Origin: Kitasatospora kifunensis | GTDB taxonomy: Bacteria > Actinomycetota > Actinomycetes > Streptomycetales > Streptomycetaceae | Length of the DNA: 64,000 nt | Assembly: GCF_014203855.1 (NCBI RefSeq) | Contig: NZ_JACHJV010000001.1 | Span: forward strand, 4,092,001 to 4,156,000 | Direction: 5' to 3' | Shown here: positions 48,242 to 56,596 of the stretch, one piece after another | Layout: every line of letters starts with the position of its first letter | How positions within the stretch are numbered: position 1 is the first letter of the stretch | Position numbers and translations under genes: made by a program | Notes under the pieces: model-generated | What the model was told of the DNA's origin: nothing | The model's database searches: none | What the model saw: the letters and a program-made list of their open reading frames with translations, nothing else

Positions 48242-48282
48242 AGATTCGTGCCACATGGTCGCTGGCATGGCGTTAGATTCGT
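48242..48282. repeat. AGATTCGT direct repeats (possible integrase arm sites)
   Basis: AGATTCGT occurs at 48242-48249 and 48275-48282. The stretch between also has CGTGCCA twice. They lie about 70 bp from the tRNA 3' end, as arm-type sites do. The integrase gene is 4 kb away, so this is only suggestive. Confidence 0.4.
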
Positions 48283-48355
48283 CGGATTTCGGTCTCGGGG
48301 CGTGCCCTCCCGGGGTGGCGTGCGACGAGTGTCTCGAATCGCGAGATCGACTTTT

Positions 48356-48395
48356 AGTGATCTAGGTCACTTCTAGTGACCCGGTGCGGGTGACC
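48356..48395. repeat. Cluster of GTGA(C) repeats in both orientations
   Basis: AGTGA, TCACT, AGTGACC and GGTGACC follow one another within 40 bp. The first pair forms AGTGA-N6-TCACT. Otherwise the 48211-48574 stretch shows no gene. Confidence 0.5.
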
Positions 48396-48574
48396 CTCAA
48401 ACCGGGGAGCCAGTTGTCGGCGCACGGCCCGACAGTCCACCTGTTTGTAGTGGCCCGACAAGTTGTTCGCCGGTGGGACTGCACAGGCTACGGCCAACCC
48501 CAGGCGCCGCCAGGCGTTCGACGTTGGTGTGAACCCCCTGCCATGGCGCGCGATGACTCGGGCACCATGGCGGT

Positions 48575-49072
48575 ATGGCCATCGCAGATGAGCGACAGCG
48601 TGCGGCACGGACTCTCGCCCAGCGTGCTCACGAGGTCGGGCGCGCGTCTGGACGGGAACCTTGGCGCGAGGCGCTGCAGTGGATCAGTCGGGGAAGGCTC
48701 GGCCGGCAGCACGGCCGACCAGTCGTCCCCGAGTTGGGGACGCCGTGGCAGGACACAGTCTCGGGTGACCGGGTCGGCTGGCGTCAGCGCGCCGCGAATC
48801 TGGACGGGGAGTTCGCGTTCTCCGTCGATTACCAGGTCTGCCACCGCTGCGGTCTTGGTTGGGTCGAGCAACCTTTCACGTGGCCCCAGTATCAGCGTTG
48901 CGGGTTGGCCGCCGCGGGCCTGGCCGCCCTGCGTGCTGAGCATCTGGGCATCGCGTGGCACACGCTGGGAGGCCACTTCGCCGAATCGCGGGGCTTCTGG
49001 ACTGTTGTCGGCGCTGGCGTCAGCGGGGCCTACCAACAGCGCCCGCTGTGTCCGCACGTCGACCGTGGCTGA
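48575..49072 (+). CDS. GNAT-like hypothetical protein
   Basis: 165 aa. A C-x2-C pair (CHRCGLGWVEQPFTW) precedes QRCGLAAAGLAALRAEHLGIAWHTLGGHFAESRGFW, which resembles the acetyl-CoA binding loop and helix of GNAT acetyltransferases; VSGAYQQRPLCPHV closes it. No good ribosome-binding site is seen before the ATG, so the start is uncertain. Lower GC than neighbouring core genes. Substrate unknown. Confidence 0.6.
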   Translation: MAIADERQRAARTLAQRAHEVGRASGREPWREALQWISRGRLGRQHGRPVVPELGTPWQDTVSGDRVGWRQRAANLDGEFAFSVDYQVCHRCGLGWVEQPFTWPQYQRCGLAAAGLAALRAEHLGIAWHTLGGHFAESRGFWTVVGAGVSGAYQQRPLCPHVDRG

Positions 49073-49139
49073 GCCTTGCAAACCGATAGCGGTCCACGAC
49101 GCTGATCCTGAGCGGCGAAGATGGCCAAGCGGGCGCCCA

Positions 49140-51932
49140 TCAGGAGATGATCCGGCGAATGGCCCCGGCACCGAACTCGGCGACATAGATGTCCCCTGAA
49201 GGACTGACCGTGAGCTGTCCGGGGTTAGTCAGCCCGGTGGCGACTTCGCGGACCCGTCCGTCGTGAAGGCGCAGGATCCGTCCCGCGTTGAAGTCACTGA
49301 GCAGGATCATCGGTCCCATCATGGCGATGCCGTTGAGGCCAGTGAGGTTGTGGTTCTCCAGCAGGTCGGTGGGGCTGTCTGCCTTGTCGTGAGGGATGCG
49401 CCAGAGAGCGTTGCGATGTTCTGCCGGTGGAGTCGAGGGGTCCGGCGCGCACAGTACCAGTAGGGCGTCAGCAGTGTTTTCCGCGGCGACCGGGCACCCA
49501 GGGACAGTGGTGATCGCTTCGGCGGTGCCGTCCACGGTGACGCGGCAGACTACGCCGGTGTGCATGGTCACTAGCAGGTCGTTGCCGTCCCAGGCGAACG
49601 CCATCGGAACGCCGTCCGCCTCAGGGGAGATGGCTTCGCTGCTGCGGTAGCCATCATGATGGTGGAGTACCAGGATGCGCCGGTCGCCGACCAGGCGGAC
49701 GGCGAGTTCGCCGTCTTCTCGGGCGGCGAGGGTATCGGTGCCCTGGTCGGTCGCGGACAGTTGGGGCACTGCGGTGAGCAGGCGGTACACGTTGTCCTTA
49801 GCTTCCACCCGCCACAGTTGCCGCCCGCGGGTGCTGACAACCAGGCCCTGCGGGGTCCAGGCGACACCGCTGGTCGGCGGCAGGTCAGTGAGGAACTCAG
49901 TGACGGTCCCTCGCGGGTGGGCGGCGACGTCGATGCTGGCCTCGGCGTAGCAGCCGGCGTACAGACAACGCAGTTTGGTTGTGCCGGGCTTGGGCTTCGC
50001 GATGACCGCACCTCCACGCTGGAAGACCGCTACTTTCTCATCGGAGGTCTCCACCTTGGGGTCGTCGAGTGGGAGGGTCCAGGTGGCGGTGCCGTCGGTG
50101 TAGTGGCCCAGCACGCGCAGCGGAACCTGGTCACCGCTGCGTAGTTGAAAGTGCTCGGGCTCGAAGCTGATCCGCATCAAGCGTTCCTCGTGGGCAGGGG
50201 CGATCGCCTGACCGTCGAAAAGGGCAGAGCTGTCCCAAGCCGTGTGTAGCGGTCCACCGAAGCGGTCGCGCACCCATGCTGGCCCCGTTGATTCCGCTCG
50301 ACCTGAAGAACGCCACTCAACGTAATGACCCACCTGGTAGGTCTTCCGCGTAGGCAGGACGCGCTCGCTGGCCACCCCGGCTTCGAGAACTGCCAGCCGC
50401 ACGCCCGCGATCGCGAGCTGTTGCTGACCGAGCGCATCCGCATACAGCGGCACATCCACTTCGACGACGCGGTACCACACCGAGCGGCCCGGGTCGCGGG
50501 TGAGCCACACCGTATGGGCTGCGCCTTGACGGGTTCCCTCTACCAGGTGAATGCGGTGCTCTCCGACCGGGATGCCGGTGACATCGACCTCCATGGTGCC
50601 GGGTCGGAAGCTGTGCGTGGTCAGCTGGGTGGTCTCGTCCAACCATGCATGGACCTGGTCTCCGGCCCGTTCGACCCACAGCGTGAGGATGTCCCCTTGG
50701 CGGTGCTGGTAGCCGCGGATAGATGGTGCTCGGTCGATGTCGCGGTCCAGCAGGTCCAGCAGTGAGCTGGCATGGGCAAGCAGGCGTAGGCATTCACGCC
50801 GTGACCGGCACGGCAGCAGCGGCCGGTCTTTGTGTGAGCGGTCGCCCTTGAACAGCCCAATGGCGCCCGCGAACAGCTCGACCATCCGGTCCATGTCTTG
50901 GTCGCGGTCGGAGATCCGGATCGGATCTTTCATGTCCTTGAAGGCCGCTTTGATCAACCCAGTGCTAATGGCGGGGTTTCCGGTGCGCTGCTGCACCTCA
51001 TGCTCGACCCGTCGGAAGGCCGCAAAGATTGCTTCGTCGAAGAGGTCGGCACGCACCAATTTGGCGCACGAGTCGGCGATTTCCTCGCGCAGCAGCGTCA
51101 GCAAAATTTCCAGGCCCCCGTCCAGAACCAGGGCCTGTGCCGGGCCAGGCTGGTTCGAGGACTCGAGCTGAGGAGTGTTGTGGATCAATGCGGCAGCTGC
51201 ATCCCGGCGCGTTCGCTCCTCGGAGTCGACATAGTCCAAGAGCGCATGAACCCCGCTCATACGACGGTAGGGGCGGACACGCCTGTGATCGACGGCGAAC
51301 TGCCACAGCCAAGGCTTGTCCCCGTCCTGGCTGGCACTGGTCCAGAAGCTAGGCAGCAGATCCGACAGCACGCGGAGGCGGGTCAGCTTCGCACGTGTCT
51401 CGTCGACCTGCGGCGGAACCTCTGGTTCCGGACTGTCCGGAGAAGACTCAGCTGTGGGGGTCTCGGTGCCGGTGGACGCCTCTGACGATCCTGCCTCGGC
51501 CGGGCCGGTGGCCTCCTCTTCATCCTCCGTCGGCAGGCCGAGGGATAGGCCGAGGTGTGCGGCGAAGTCCTGGCTCCGCGCCAGGAGAGGTTCCTCGGAG
51601 CCATCGGTGTTGTCGCGTTCGAGGATCACGATCCAGGACATGAACTGCTCTAGCAGCGCCAGGTCATCCGGGCCGCTGTCGCAGAGGGCCACCCCTCTCA
51701 GCGTTAGCCGGACCTCGTCGGTGTCGAAGAAGCCATTGGCGCGCCAAGGTCGGAACATATATGTAGCGGGTAGCGCCGCAAGAGCAGCCTGGGCGTCTTC
51801 GATCCCCAGTGCATGGTCGGCGAGCAGATCCACCGCAGTGAAGGTCGGCCAGGCCCCCCGCTGGCCCATCAACGTGTAGACGGCCTGGAGAAGGTCCCGG
51901 GCTTCGGCGCTCAGCGCTGCTTCCTCATTCAC
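49140..51932 (-). CDS. Large fusion: Ymh/TIGR02391-like, Ig-like and beta-propeller domains
   Basis: 930 aa. N-terminus: helical, SAEARDLLQAVYTLMGQRGAWPTF. An acidic linker (about 130-185) comes next. A TIGR02391/Ymh-like region (about 290-385) has DLFDEAIFAAFRRVEHEVQQRTG and GAIGLFKGDRSHKDR near 360, the conserved F-K-x-x-x-S-H part of that family. A beta-strand region with Ig-like spacing (about 590-655) precedes a six-bladed SMP-30/NHL-like propeller (about 660-930: GLVVSTRGRQLWRVEA, GVVCRVTVDG, GLNGIAMMGPMILLSDFN, GDIYVAEFGAGAIRRI). No signal peptide; cytoplasmic. Function unknown; Ymh domains occur in phage-defence neighbourhoods. Confidence 0.65.
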   Translation of the reverse strand: MNEEAALSAEARDLLQAVYTLMGQRGAWPTFTAVDLLADHALGIEDAQAALAALPATYMFRPWRANGFFDTDEVRLTLRGVALCDSGPDDLALLEQFMSWIVILERDNTDGSEEPLLARSQDFAAHLGLSLGLPTEDEEEATGPAEAGSSEASTGTETPTAESSPDSPEPEVPPQVDETRAKLTRLRVLSDLLPSFWTSASQDGDKPWLWQFAVDHRRVRPYRRMSGVHALLDYVDSEERTRRDAAAALIHNTPQLESSNQPGPAQALVLDGGLEILLTLLREEIADSCAKLVRADLFDEAIFAAFRRVEHEVQQRTGNPAISTGLIKAAFKDMKDPIRISDRDQDMDRMVELFAGAIGLFKGDRSHKDRPLLPCRSRRECLRLLAHASSLLDLLDRDIDRAPSIRGYQHRQGDILTLWVERAGDQVHAWLDETTQLTTHSFRPGTMEVDVTGIPVGEHRIHLVEGTRQGAAHTVWLTRDPGRSVWYRVVEVDVPLYADALGQQQLAIAGVRLAVLEAGVASERVLPTRKTYQVGHYVEWRSSGRAESTGPAWVRDRFGGPLHTAWDSSALFDGQAIAPAHEERLMRISFEPEHFQLRSGDQVPLRVLGHYTDGTATWTLPLDDPKVETSDEKVAVFQRGGAVIAKPKPGTTKLRCLYAGCYAEASIDVAAHPRGTVTEFLTDLPPTSGVAWTPQGLVVSTRGRQLWRVEAKDNVYRLLTAVPQLSATDQGTDTLAAREDGELAVRLVGDRRILVLHHHDGYRSSEAISPEADGVPMAFAWDGNDLLVTMHTGVVCRVTVDGTAEAITTVPGCPVAAENTADALLVLCAPDPSTPPAEHRNALWRIPHDKADSPTDLLENHNLTGLNGIAMMGPMILLSDFNAGRILRLHDGRVREVATGLTNPGQLTVSPSGDIYVAEFGAGAIRRIIS

Positions 51933-52026
51933 ACGGCGATTCTCGCGCTATGAGGGCTCGGGTTGCGCCTGCTTTTCACCAGCAACTGATGATGATCTCG
52001 ATGTCGACGGCGAAGTTCCAAGAGCT

Positions 52027-52061
52027 GAGGCCCTGACTGCAGATCAGCCAGCCAGGGCCTC
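52027..52061. terminator. Hairpin downstream of the integrase
   Basis: GAGGCCCTG and its complement are 17 bases apart, just below the int stop, so it may end int transcription from the minus strand. Confidence 0.5.
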
Positions 52062-52076
52062 GCACCGGTGAAGCCG

Positions 52077-53240
52077 TCACGCTTGTTGCTGCACCTCTGC
52101 ACTGGTCGTGTCCGCAGAGGTGGAACGTCGACGGGTGCGGATGTCGACGACGGCGGCGCTGATGCCGTTGGAGATCTTGGTCTGCTGTTCGGCGGTGGCG
52201 TGTTGGTAGATAAGCGCGGCGCGGACGGAGGAGTGGCCCATGTGGGCCATGAGGTCCTTGAGGCTGGCGCCGGTGCCGGCGGCGAGGACGTTGCCGGTGT
52301 GGCGGAGGTCGTAGAAGCGGAAGCCGTCCATGCCGAGCTTCGTGCGGGCCTTGCGCCACTTGCGGCCGAAGGTCGAGCGGCGGAAGGGGGCTCCGCGCTC
52401 GCCGATGAACAGTAGGCCGTCGTCCTCCTTCGCGGCGTACCAGCGCAGGTGCAGCTCGAAGTCGGGGACGATCTCGGGCGGGATGCCGACCGGCCGCTTG
52501 CCGGCCTTGGACTTCGGGTCGCCCAGGACGCGCTTGCCGGTGGTCAGTTCGGGGGCCGCGCGCCGGATCCACACGACGCGCTTGACCAGGTCGACGTCGG
52601 ATCGCCGGACCTCGGCCAGTTCCTCGGGGCGGAGGGCCATGAAGGAGCCCATGAAGACCATGAGTTGCCAGCGCGGGCCCATGAGGTCGGCGAGTTGGAG
52701 GACCTGCTCGACGGTTGCGACGGGACGTTCCTCGGCTTCCTCCTTACCGCCGCCCCTGATACGGCAGGGGTTTCGGCGGATGAGTTCGTCGTCGACGGCG
52801 GTCTCCAGGACGGCCTTCAGGAGGCGGTAGGCCTTGGCGGCGGTGGTCTTCTTGCCCTCCTTGACCAGCGCGGCGCGCCAGGCTCGGACTTGGGGAGCGG
52901 TGATCTCCTTCAGCTCGGACTCGCCGAACGTCGGTTCCAGGTGGAGGCGGAGGAGGCGGCGGTACAGCTCGTCGGTGAGGGGTGCGAGGTCGCGTTCGTC
53001 GATCCAGGCGGTGGCGTAGAGGAGGAAGTTGACGGCTCCCGCGTTGGGGTCGCGCCACTCCTCGCGGCGTATGTCGGTCTCGGTCTCGACGAGCCAGGCT
53101 TCGGCGTCGCCCTTGGTCGCGAAGGTCTCGTCGGCGTTGCGGAGGAGGCCGTCGGGGCCGGGGTAGCGGGCCTGGAAGCGGCCGGAGGGCAGTTTGCGGA
53201 CGGAGCCCCAGCGGCGCCGTCGGCCGGAGTTGTTCGCCAT
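52077..53240 (-). CDS. int: Tyrosine-type site-specific integrase
   Basis: 387 aa. N-terminal AP2-like DNA-binding region (WGSVRKLPSGRFQARYPGPDG), core-binding SAM-like domain (LYATAWIDERDLAPLTDELYRRLLRLHL) and catalytic domain. Catalytic Arg in FMALRPEELAEVRRSD, the box RFYDLRHTGNVLAAGTGASLKDLMAHMGHSS and the nucleophile Tyr in ALIYQHAT. The first His of the H-x-x-R box is Tyr here. The stop lies near a terminator and the start overlaps xis by one base. It would integrate the element at the tRNA-Gly. Confidence 0.93.
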   Translation of the reverse strand: MANNSGRRRRWGSVRKLPSGRFQARYPGPDGLLRNADETFATKGDAEAWLVETETDIRREEWRDPNAGAVNFLLYATAWIDERDLAPLTDELYRRLLRLHLEPTFGESELKEITAPQVRAWRAALVKEGKKTTAAKAYRLLKAVLETAVDDELIRRNPCRIRGGGKEEAEERPVATVEQVLQLADLMGPRWQLMVFMGSFMALRPEELAEVRRSDVDLVKRVVWIRRAAPELTTGKRVLGDPKSKAGKRPVGIPPEIVPDFELHLRWYAAKEDDGLLFIGERGAPFRRSTFGRKWRKARTKLGMDGFRFYDLRHTGNVLAAGTGASLKDLMAHMGHSSVRAALIYQHATAEQQTKISNGISAAVVDIRTRRRSTSADTTSAEVQQQA

Positions 53241-53485
53241 CAGGCGGCCCGCCCGAAGCGGCGGCGGGTGGAGCGGACCGGGGCGACGGTGTTGGCCTCG
53301 ATGTAGGCGGCGAGCACGCTCTCGGAGATGCGGACGTGGCTGCCGATCTTGACGAAGGCGATGCGTCGCTCGGCGATGAGGCGTCGGGGGAATCGCTCGC
53401 TGGTGCCCAGGCGTTCGGCGACCTGGCCGACGGTCAGGTACTGCTCGGAGGCGTTGGTCGAGTGGCGGTTGCTGTTCTCGGGCAT
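53240..53485 (-). CDS. xis: Excisionase / MerR-like helix-turn-helix (Xis)
   Basis: 81 aa from ATG at 53485; GGGGAGAG upstream decides this start over longer frames. YLTVGQVAERLGTSERFPRRLIAERRIAFVKIGSHVRISESVLAAYIEAN is an excisionase-type winged helix. Coupled to int by a one-base overlap. Its upstream 115 bp are copied, inverted, before the replication gene. Confidence 0.85.
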   Translation of the reverse strand: MPENSNRHSTNASEQYLTVGQVAERLGTSERFPRRLIAERRIAFVKIGSHVRISESVLAAYIEANTVAPVRSTRRRFGRAA

Positions 53486-53596
53486 GGGTTCTCTCCCCGC
53501 GGCGCGCGTGGCTGTGACGGGCCGTCGCCGCGGTTGATCGCTGTGGTAGGTGGTCGGCTTTGGAGGGACGCTGCGATTCCGGTGCGCCAACACCGG
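53477..53596 (-). repeat. Inverted copy L of a 120-bp duplicated promoter/leader
   Basis: On the minus strand this stretch runs CCGGTGTTGGCGCACC ... CCGACCACCTACCACAGCG ... ATGCCC and ends at the xis start codon. A partner with the same order is at 54549-54667 on the plus strand. The arms match over most of their length, including a 30-bp block of near identity, and both end in a ribosome site plus ATG-CCC. Confidence 0.9.
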
Positions 53597-53647
53597 AACG
53601 CGCAGGGGTGGTACGGCCCGGGAGGTGGCCGGGCGGGGGTTCCTAGG

Positions 53648-54196
53648 TCAGTCGCGGCTGATCGCGGCCTTCAGGTTGTCGAGGAGCTGGACGAGTTCAG
53701 CCCGGGTGAGCTGGCTGAACGGGCCGGCCTCGGCCGCCTGTCCGGTCGTCGCGATCGGCGGAAGGTGCCGGGTCCGTCTGCCCTCCGGCCGCGCGCGCAG
53801 GGCGTGCGTGAGCGGGCCGTCCTCGCCGGCCTGGTCGGGCTCGTCGACGGGGAAGGGCAGAAGGGGGCTGATGCCGTCGGCCCAGTCCCAGGCCGCCTCC
53901 GTGGTGACCGGACCGGCGCCGGTGACGGTGGTCTGGCTCGCGTCGGCGATGGGCGGTAGGAGGAGGGTGGCGGGGGAGACCCCGAGCGCGACGGCGATGG
54001 CGGCGAGGTCGTCCACGTCCACGCGCCGTTCGCCGCGCTCGATCTTGCTGAGCGCGGTCGTGGGTGTGGGGCGCCCCAGGTCGGTGAGGATCTCGGCGAG
54101 TCGACGTTGACTCATGCCGAGCTCGGTCCGCAGCCGCTCGATGTTCTTTGCGGTCTGCAGTCCGGTCGGGCCGATCTCGACAGGTCGTGTTGCCAT
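53648..54196 (-). CDS. XRE family repressor
   Basis: 182 aa from ATG at 54196. The HTH is RLRTELGMSQRRLAEILTDLGRPTPTTALSKIERGERRVDVDDL (residues about 22-65), then a Pro-rich linker and a second helical part ending RAELVQLLDNLKAAISRD. ATG lies five bases from a -10 (TATATC), so the mRNA is probably leaderless, as for phage repressors. It sits between the two halves of an inverted duplicate and faces a divergent promoter, so it likely controls both xis/int and the rep operon. Confidence 0.85.
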   Translation of the reverse strand: MATRPVEIGPTGLQTAKNIERLRTELGMSQRRLAEILTDLGRPTPTTALSKIERGERRVDVDDLAAIAVALGVSPATLLLPPIADASQTTVTGAGPVTTEAAWDWADGISPLLPFPVDEPDQAGEDGPLTHALRARPEGRRTRHLPPIATTGQAAEAGPFSQLTRAELVQLLDNLKAAISRD

Positions 54197-54201
54197 GACG
54201 G

Positions 54202-54346
54202 GATATAAGCATGGATCTCCGGCCGCACCAAGTGGTCCGGGAAAGCCGTGCGAATCGTGCTGCGCCGTCCACGCAGGTGCCGGTTTGTCCACCGCTTTAT
54301 GGTCACTGACATGCTGTTTGGTGCGGCCGGACTTTGCTGGTAGTCC
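54202..54346. promoter_or_regulatory. Divergent promoter switch with mirrored operator
   Basis: CCGGCCGCACCAA (54219-54231) and TTGGTGCGGCCGG (54318-54330) are perfect complements, 86 bases apart. Minus promoter: TTGGTG at 54226-54231, 18-base spacer, TATATC at 54202-54207, start at the repressor ATG. Plus promoter: TTGGTG at 54318-54323, 17-base spacer, TAGTCC at 54341-54346, reading to the rep gene. Each -35 thus lies inside one arm of the dyad, so a dimer bound to both would shut the two promoters. Confidence 0.6.
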
Positions 54347-54548
54347 TTGGGTACGCGACCCGGCGGAGGGCGGCGCCCATGCCGTATCGCCGACGGGGCG
54401 CTCCAAGATGGAACGTCGCTGCCGGTGCGGACGTCGAGTCCGCCGAGGCGGCGAGATCGGCGGAGAGCCGGTCGGCCGGAGACGCAGGAGGGGATGAACG
54501 GGGCGGCGCGAAGAGGAACGCGCGACCGCCCGAAAACGGGAGCGGCCC

Positions 54549-54667
54549 CCGGTGTTGGCGCACCGAGGGCCGAAGGAACTCCCTGAACCGACCACCTACC
54601 ACAGCGATCAACCGAGGCGCCGGACCGTCACAGTCACAGGTGCCTCGGGGAGGAAGCCATGCCCAAG
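54549..54667 (+). repeat. Inverted copy R of the 120-bp duplicated leader
   Basis: Partner of 53477-53596. It runs from CCGGTGTTGGCGCACC to GGAGGAAGCC-ATG-CCC. The region 54347-54548 before it shows no convincing gene. Confidence 0.9.
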
Positions 54668-54733
54668 AGTACGACCCCGGCGGCTCAGACCACACCCGCA
54701 TGCGGCGGCCTGCTCCCGAAGGCGGGGCGGTAG
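54659..54733 (+). CDS. 24-aa leader peptide before the rep gene
   Basis: ATG at 54659 has GGGAGGA five bases upstream. The peptide MPKSTTPAAQTTPACGG... stops at TAG, two bases before the GTG of the rep gene at 54736. That GTG has no good site of its own, so rep is probably translated by coupling. The first ATG-CCC matches the xis start in the duplicate, so the leader may be a relic of a second xis-like gene. Confidence 0.5.
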   Translation: MPKSTTPAAQTTPACGGLLPKAGR

Positions 54734-54735
54734 CC

Positions 54736-55764
54736 GTGGCGCGCATCCGCACCATCAAGCCCGAGATCACGCAGTCGCTCAGCCTCGCCGAGGTGTCGCT
54801 GACCGCCGAGCGGACCTTCGTCTGCCTGCTCACCCAGGTCGACGACGAGGGCCGCCACATCGACCACGCCGCGATCATCAACGGTGTCCTGTGGGCACTG
54901 CGGCCCGAGCACACCCCGGTCCACTGCGCGGACGACCTTCAGCAGCTCGCTGCCGTCGGCCTGCTCTGCCGGTACACCGGTTGCGACGGCCGCCAGTACC
55001 TGCACGTCGCCAAGTGGCACGAGCACCAGAAGATCTCCCACCCGAGCGCCTCCCGGCTGCCCTCGTGCCCGGTGCACGAGCATGGGCGGCGGTGCGGCAA
55101 GTGCAAGGGGGAGCGGTGTGCCCACCCGGCTCCGGAGGACCTCGGGAGGGCTCCGGAGTCCCTCTCCGGCCCGTTTTCGGCACCGGTCAGCGACAGCACG
55201 CTTCCCGAGGCCGTTCCACAGACCCTCAGCAGGCCCGAGTCGGGCCACCAGGCAGCGGATGCCGATGAAACAGCAGGTCAAGGCACGTCTCCGGAACCAC
55301 TCCAGAGGGCTCAGGAGGACCTCGTGCCTGGATCTAGGATCTTGGATCCTGGATCTACCCCTAAAGGGGGCGGCTCCGCCGCGCCCACCCCGGCACCCTC
55401 GCGCATCCCTCACCAGGACGAGCCGCACCACGTCGCGGCGCAGGCAACCGAGCACGGCGTGACCGCCCAGGCCCTGCTCGCCGAGTACGTCCGGGGCTGC
55501 CGCAAGCGCCCGCCCGCCAAGGTGCTCGGGCACCTCGCCAAGGTCATCTCCAGCCTGCTGGCCGAGAACTTCACCGAAGACGAGATCCGGGCCGGCCTGG
55601 CGCGGTACCAGGCCAGGCCGCTGAGCCCCAGCCTGCTTCCGGACATGGTCCACGAAGCCATCAACGCCCAGCCCGCAGCCGCCCGGCAGAGCGCGGCCCG
55701 CGCGCAGCACCAGCCCTTCACCAACCCCGGGGACGCCCTGGCCTACTACGGGGGCGAGCTGTGA
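54736..55764 (+). CDS. Phage/plasmid replication-initiation-like protein
   Basis: 342 aa from GTG at 54736. MARIRTIKPEITQSLSLAEVSLTAERTFVCLLTQVDDEGRHIDHA is a helix-turn-helix domain common in actinophage replication genes; LQQLAAVGLLCRYTG and LHVAKWHEHQKISHPS extend it. A Cys/His stretch (CPVHEHGRRCGKCKGERC) could bind zinc. A flexible linker carries four DNA heptamers (55330-55357) that may be iterons. A DnaD-like helical end (KVLGHLAKVISSLLAENFTEDEIRAGLARY) could recruit the loader. The stop overlaps the next start by four bases (GTGA). Confidence 0.75.
   Translation: MARIRTIKPEITQSLSLAEVSLTAERTFVCLLTQVDDEGRHIDHAAIINGVLWALRPEHTPVHCADDLQQLAAVGLLCRYTGCDGRQYLHVAKWHEHQKISHPSASRLPSCPVHEHGRRCGKCKGERCAHPAPEDLGRAPESLSGPFSAPVSDSTLPEAVPQTLSRPESGHQAADADETAGQGTSPEPLQRAQEDLVPGSRILDPGSTPKGGGSAAPTPAPSRIPHQDEPHHVAAQATEHGVTAQALLAEYVRGCRKRPPAKVLGHLAKVISSLLAENFTEDEIRAGLARYQARPLSPSLLPDMVHEAINAQPAAARQSAARAQHQPFTNPGDALAYYGGEL
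55330..55357. repeat. Four 7-bp direct repeats inside the rep-like gene (iteron-like)
   Basis: GGATCTA, GGATCTT, GGATCCT and GGATCTA follow without gaps, then CCCCTAAAGGGG. The repeats encode SRILDPGS. Origin iterons inside a rep gene occur in lambda O; the same layout is possible here. Confidence 0.55.
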
Positions 55765-56462
55765 CCTCTACCCCGACGGCGGCCCGTACCGCCGACCGCG
55801 ATCCCAAGCTCATCGGCGGAGGCTGGCGCGAACGCTTCGCCCGCATCCAGGCTGTCCCGACCACCGCCGCGGAACGCGAGGCCGACCAGCCGTCCACCGT
55901 TCTGGAGCTGGCCGACCGGCGCATCCCGCCGCGCTACCGACTCGCAGTCGCCGACCACCCCGAGGTCACCACCTGGGTCCAGCAGGTCACCCTGGTCAGC
56001 CGCCGAGGACCCGGCGGCGCTCCGGGCATCGCCCAAGGCCCGTCGCTGCTGATCACGGGCTCGACCGGGTCGGGCAAGACGCACCAGGCGTACGGGGCGG
56101 TCCGCAGTCTGCTCGCGGGAGGTGTGCGCCTGCGGTGGATCAAGACGACCGCCGAGGAGCTGTACGCCGCGCAGAGGCCACGTCAGGGCGTCGATGGCGA
56201 ACAGGAGATGCGAGCACTGATGGCCTGCCCGCTGCTGATCGTCGACGACCTCGGTGCCGCGAAGGCGACCGAGTGGACCGAAGCGCTCACGCTGCGGCTG
56301 GTCAATCACCGCTACGAGTACATGCTCCCGACGATCTTCACCACCAACCTGCCGCTCGGCGACATCCGCGCCGCCCTCGGCGACCGCACCGCATCCCGGC
56401 TGGCGGAGATGTGCGAGCGCGTCATCCTCACCGGCCCCGACCGCCGACGGCACACCGCCTGA
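55761..56462 (+). CDS. DnaC/IstB-like ATPase (helicase loader)
   Basis: 233 aa from GTG at 55761, overlapping the rep stop. Walker A GSTGSGKT (about residue 100) and Walker B LLIVDDLGA, sensor-like IFTTNLP and Arg finger ASRLAEMCERV are present. DnaC-type proteins load the replicative helicase, so with the rep gene upstream this is a lambda O/P-like pair. The N-terminal 60 residues would bind DnaB. Confidence 0.88.
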   Translation: MTSTPTAARTADRDPKLIGGGWRERFARIQAVPTTAAEREADQPSTVLELADRRIPPRYRLAVADHPEVTTWVQQVTLVSRRGPGGAPGIAQGPSLLITGSTGSGKTHQAYGAVRSLLAGGVRLRWIKTTAEELYAAQRPRQGVDGEQEMRALMACPLLIVDDLGAAKATEWTEALTLRLVNHRYEYMLPTIFTTNLPLGDIRAALGDRTASRLAEMCERVILTGPDRRRHTA

Positions 56463-56596
56463 GCCGCACCGGCACCGCTCCGCCGCCGTGCACCTGACGC
56501 CACACGGCCCGGCATCCCACCTCACACGTCCACCCCACCGCCGCCTCGCCGCTCGGCCCTGCCCTTGCAGCGACGAGGCCACCTGGAGCACCTCAC

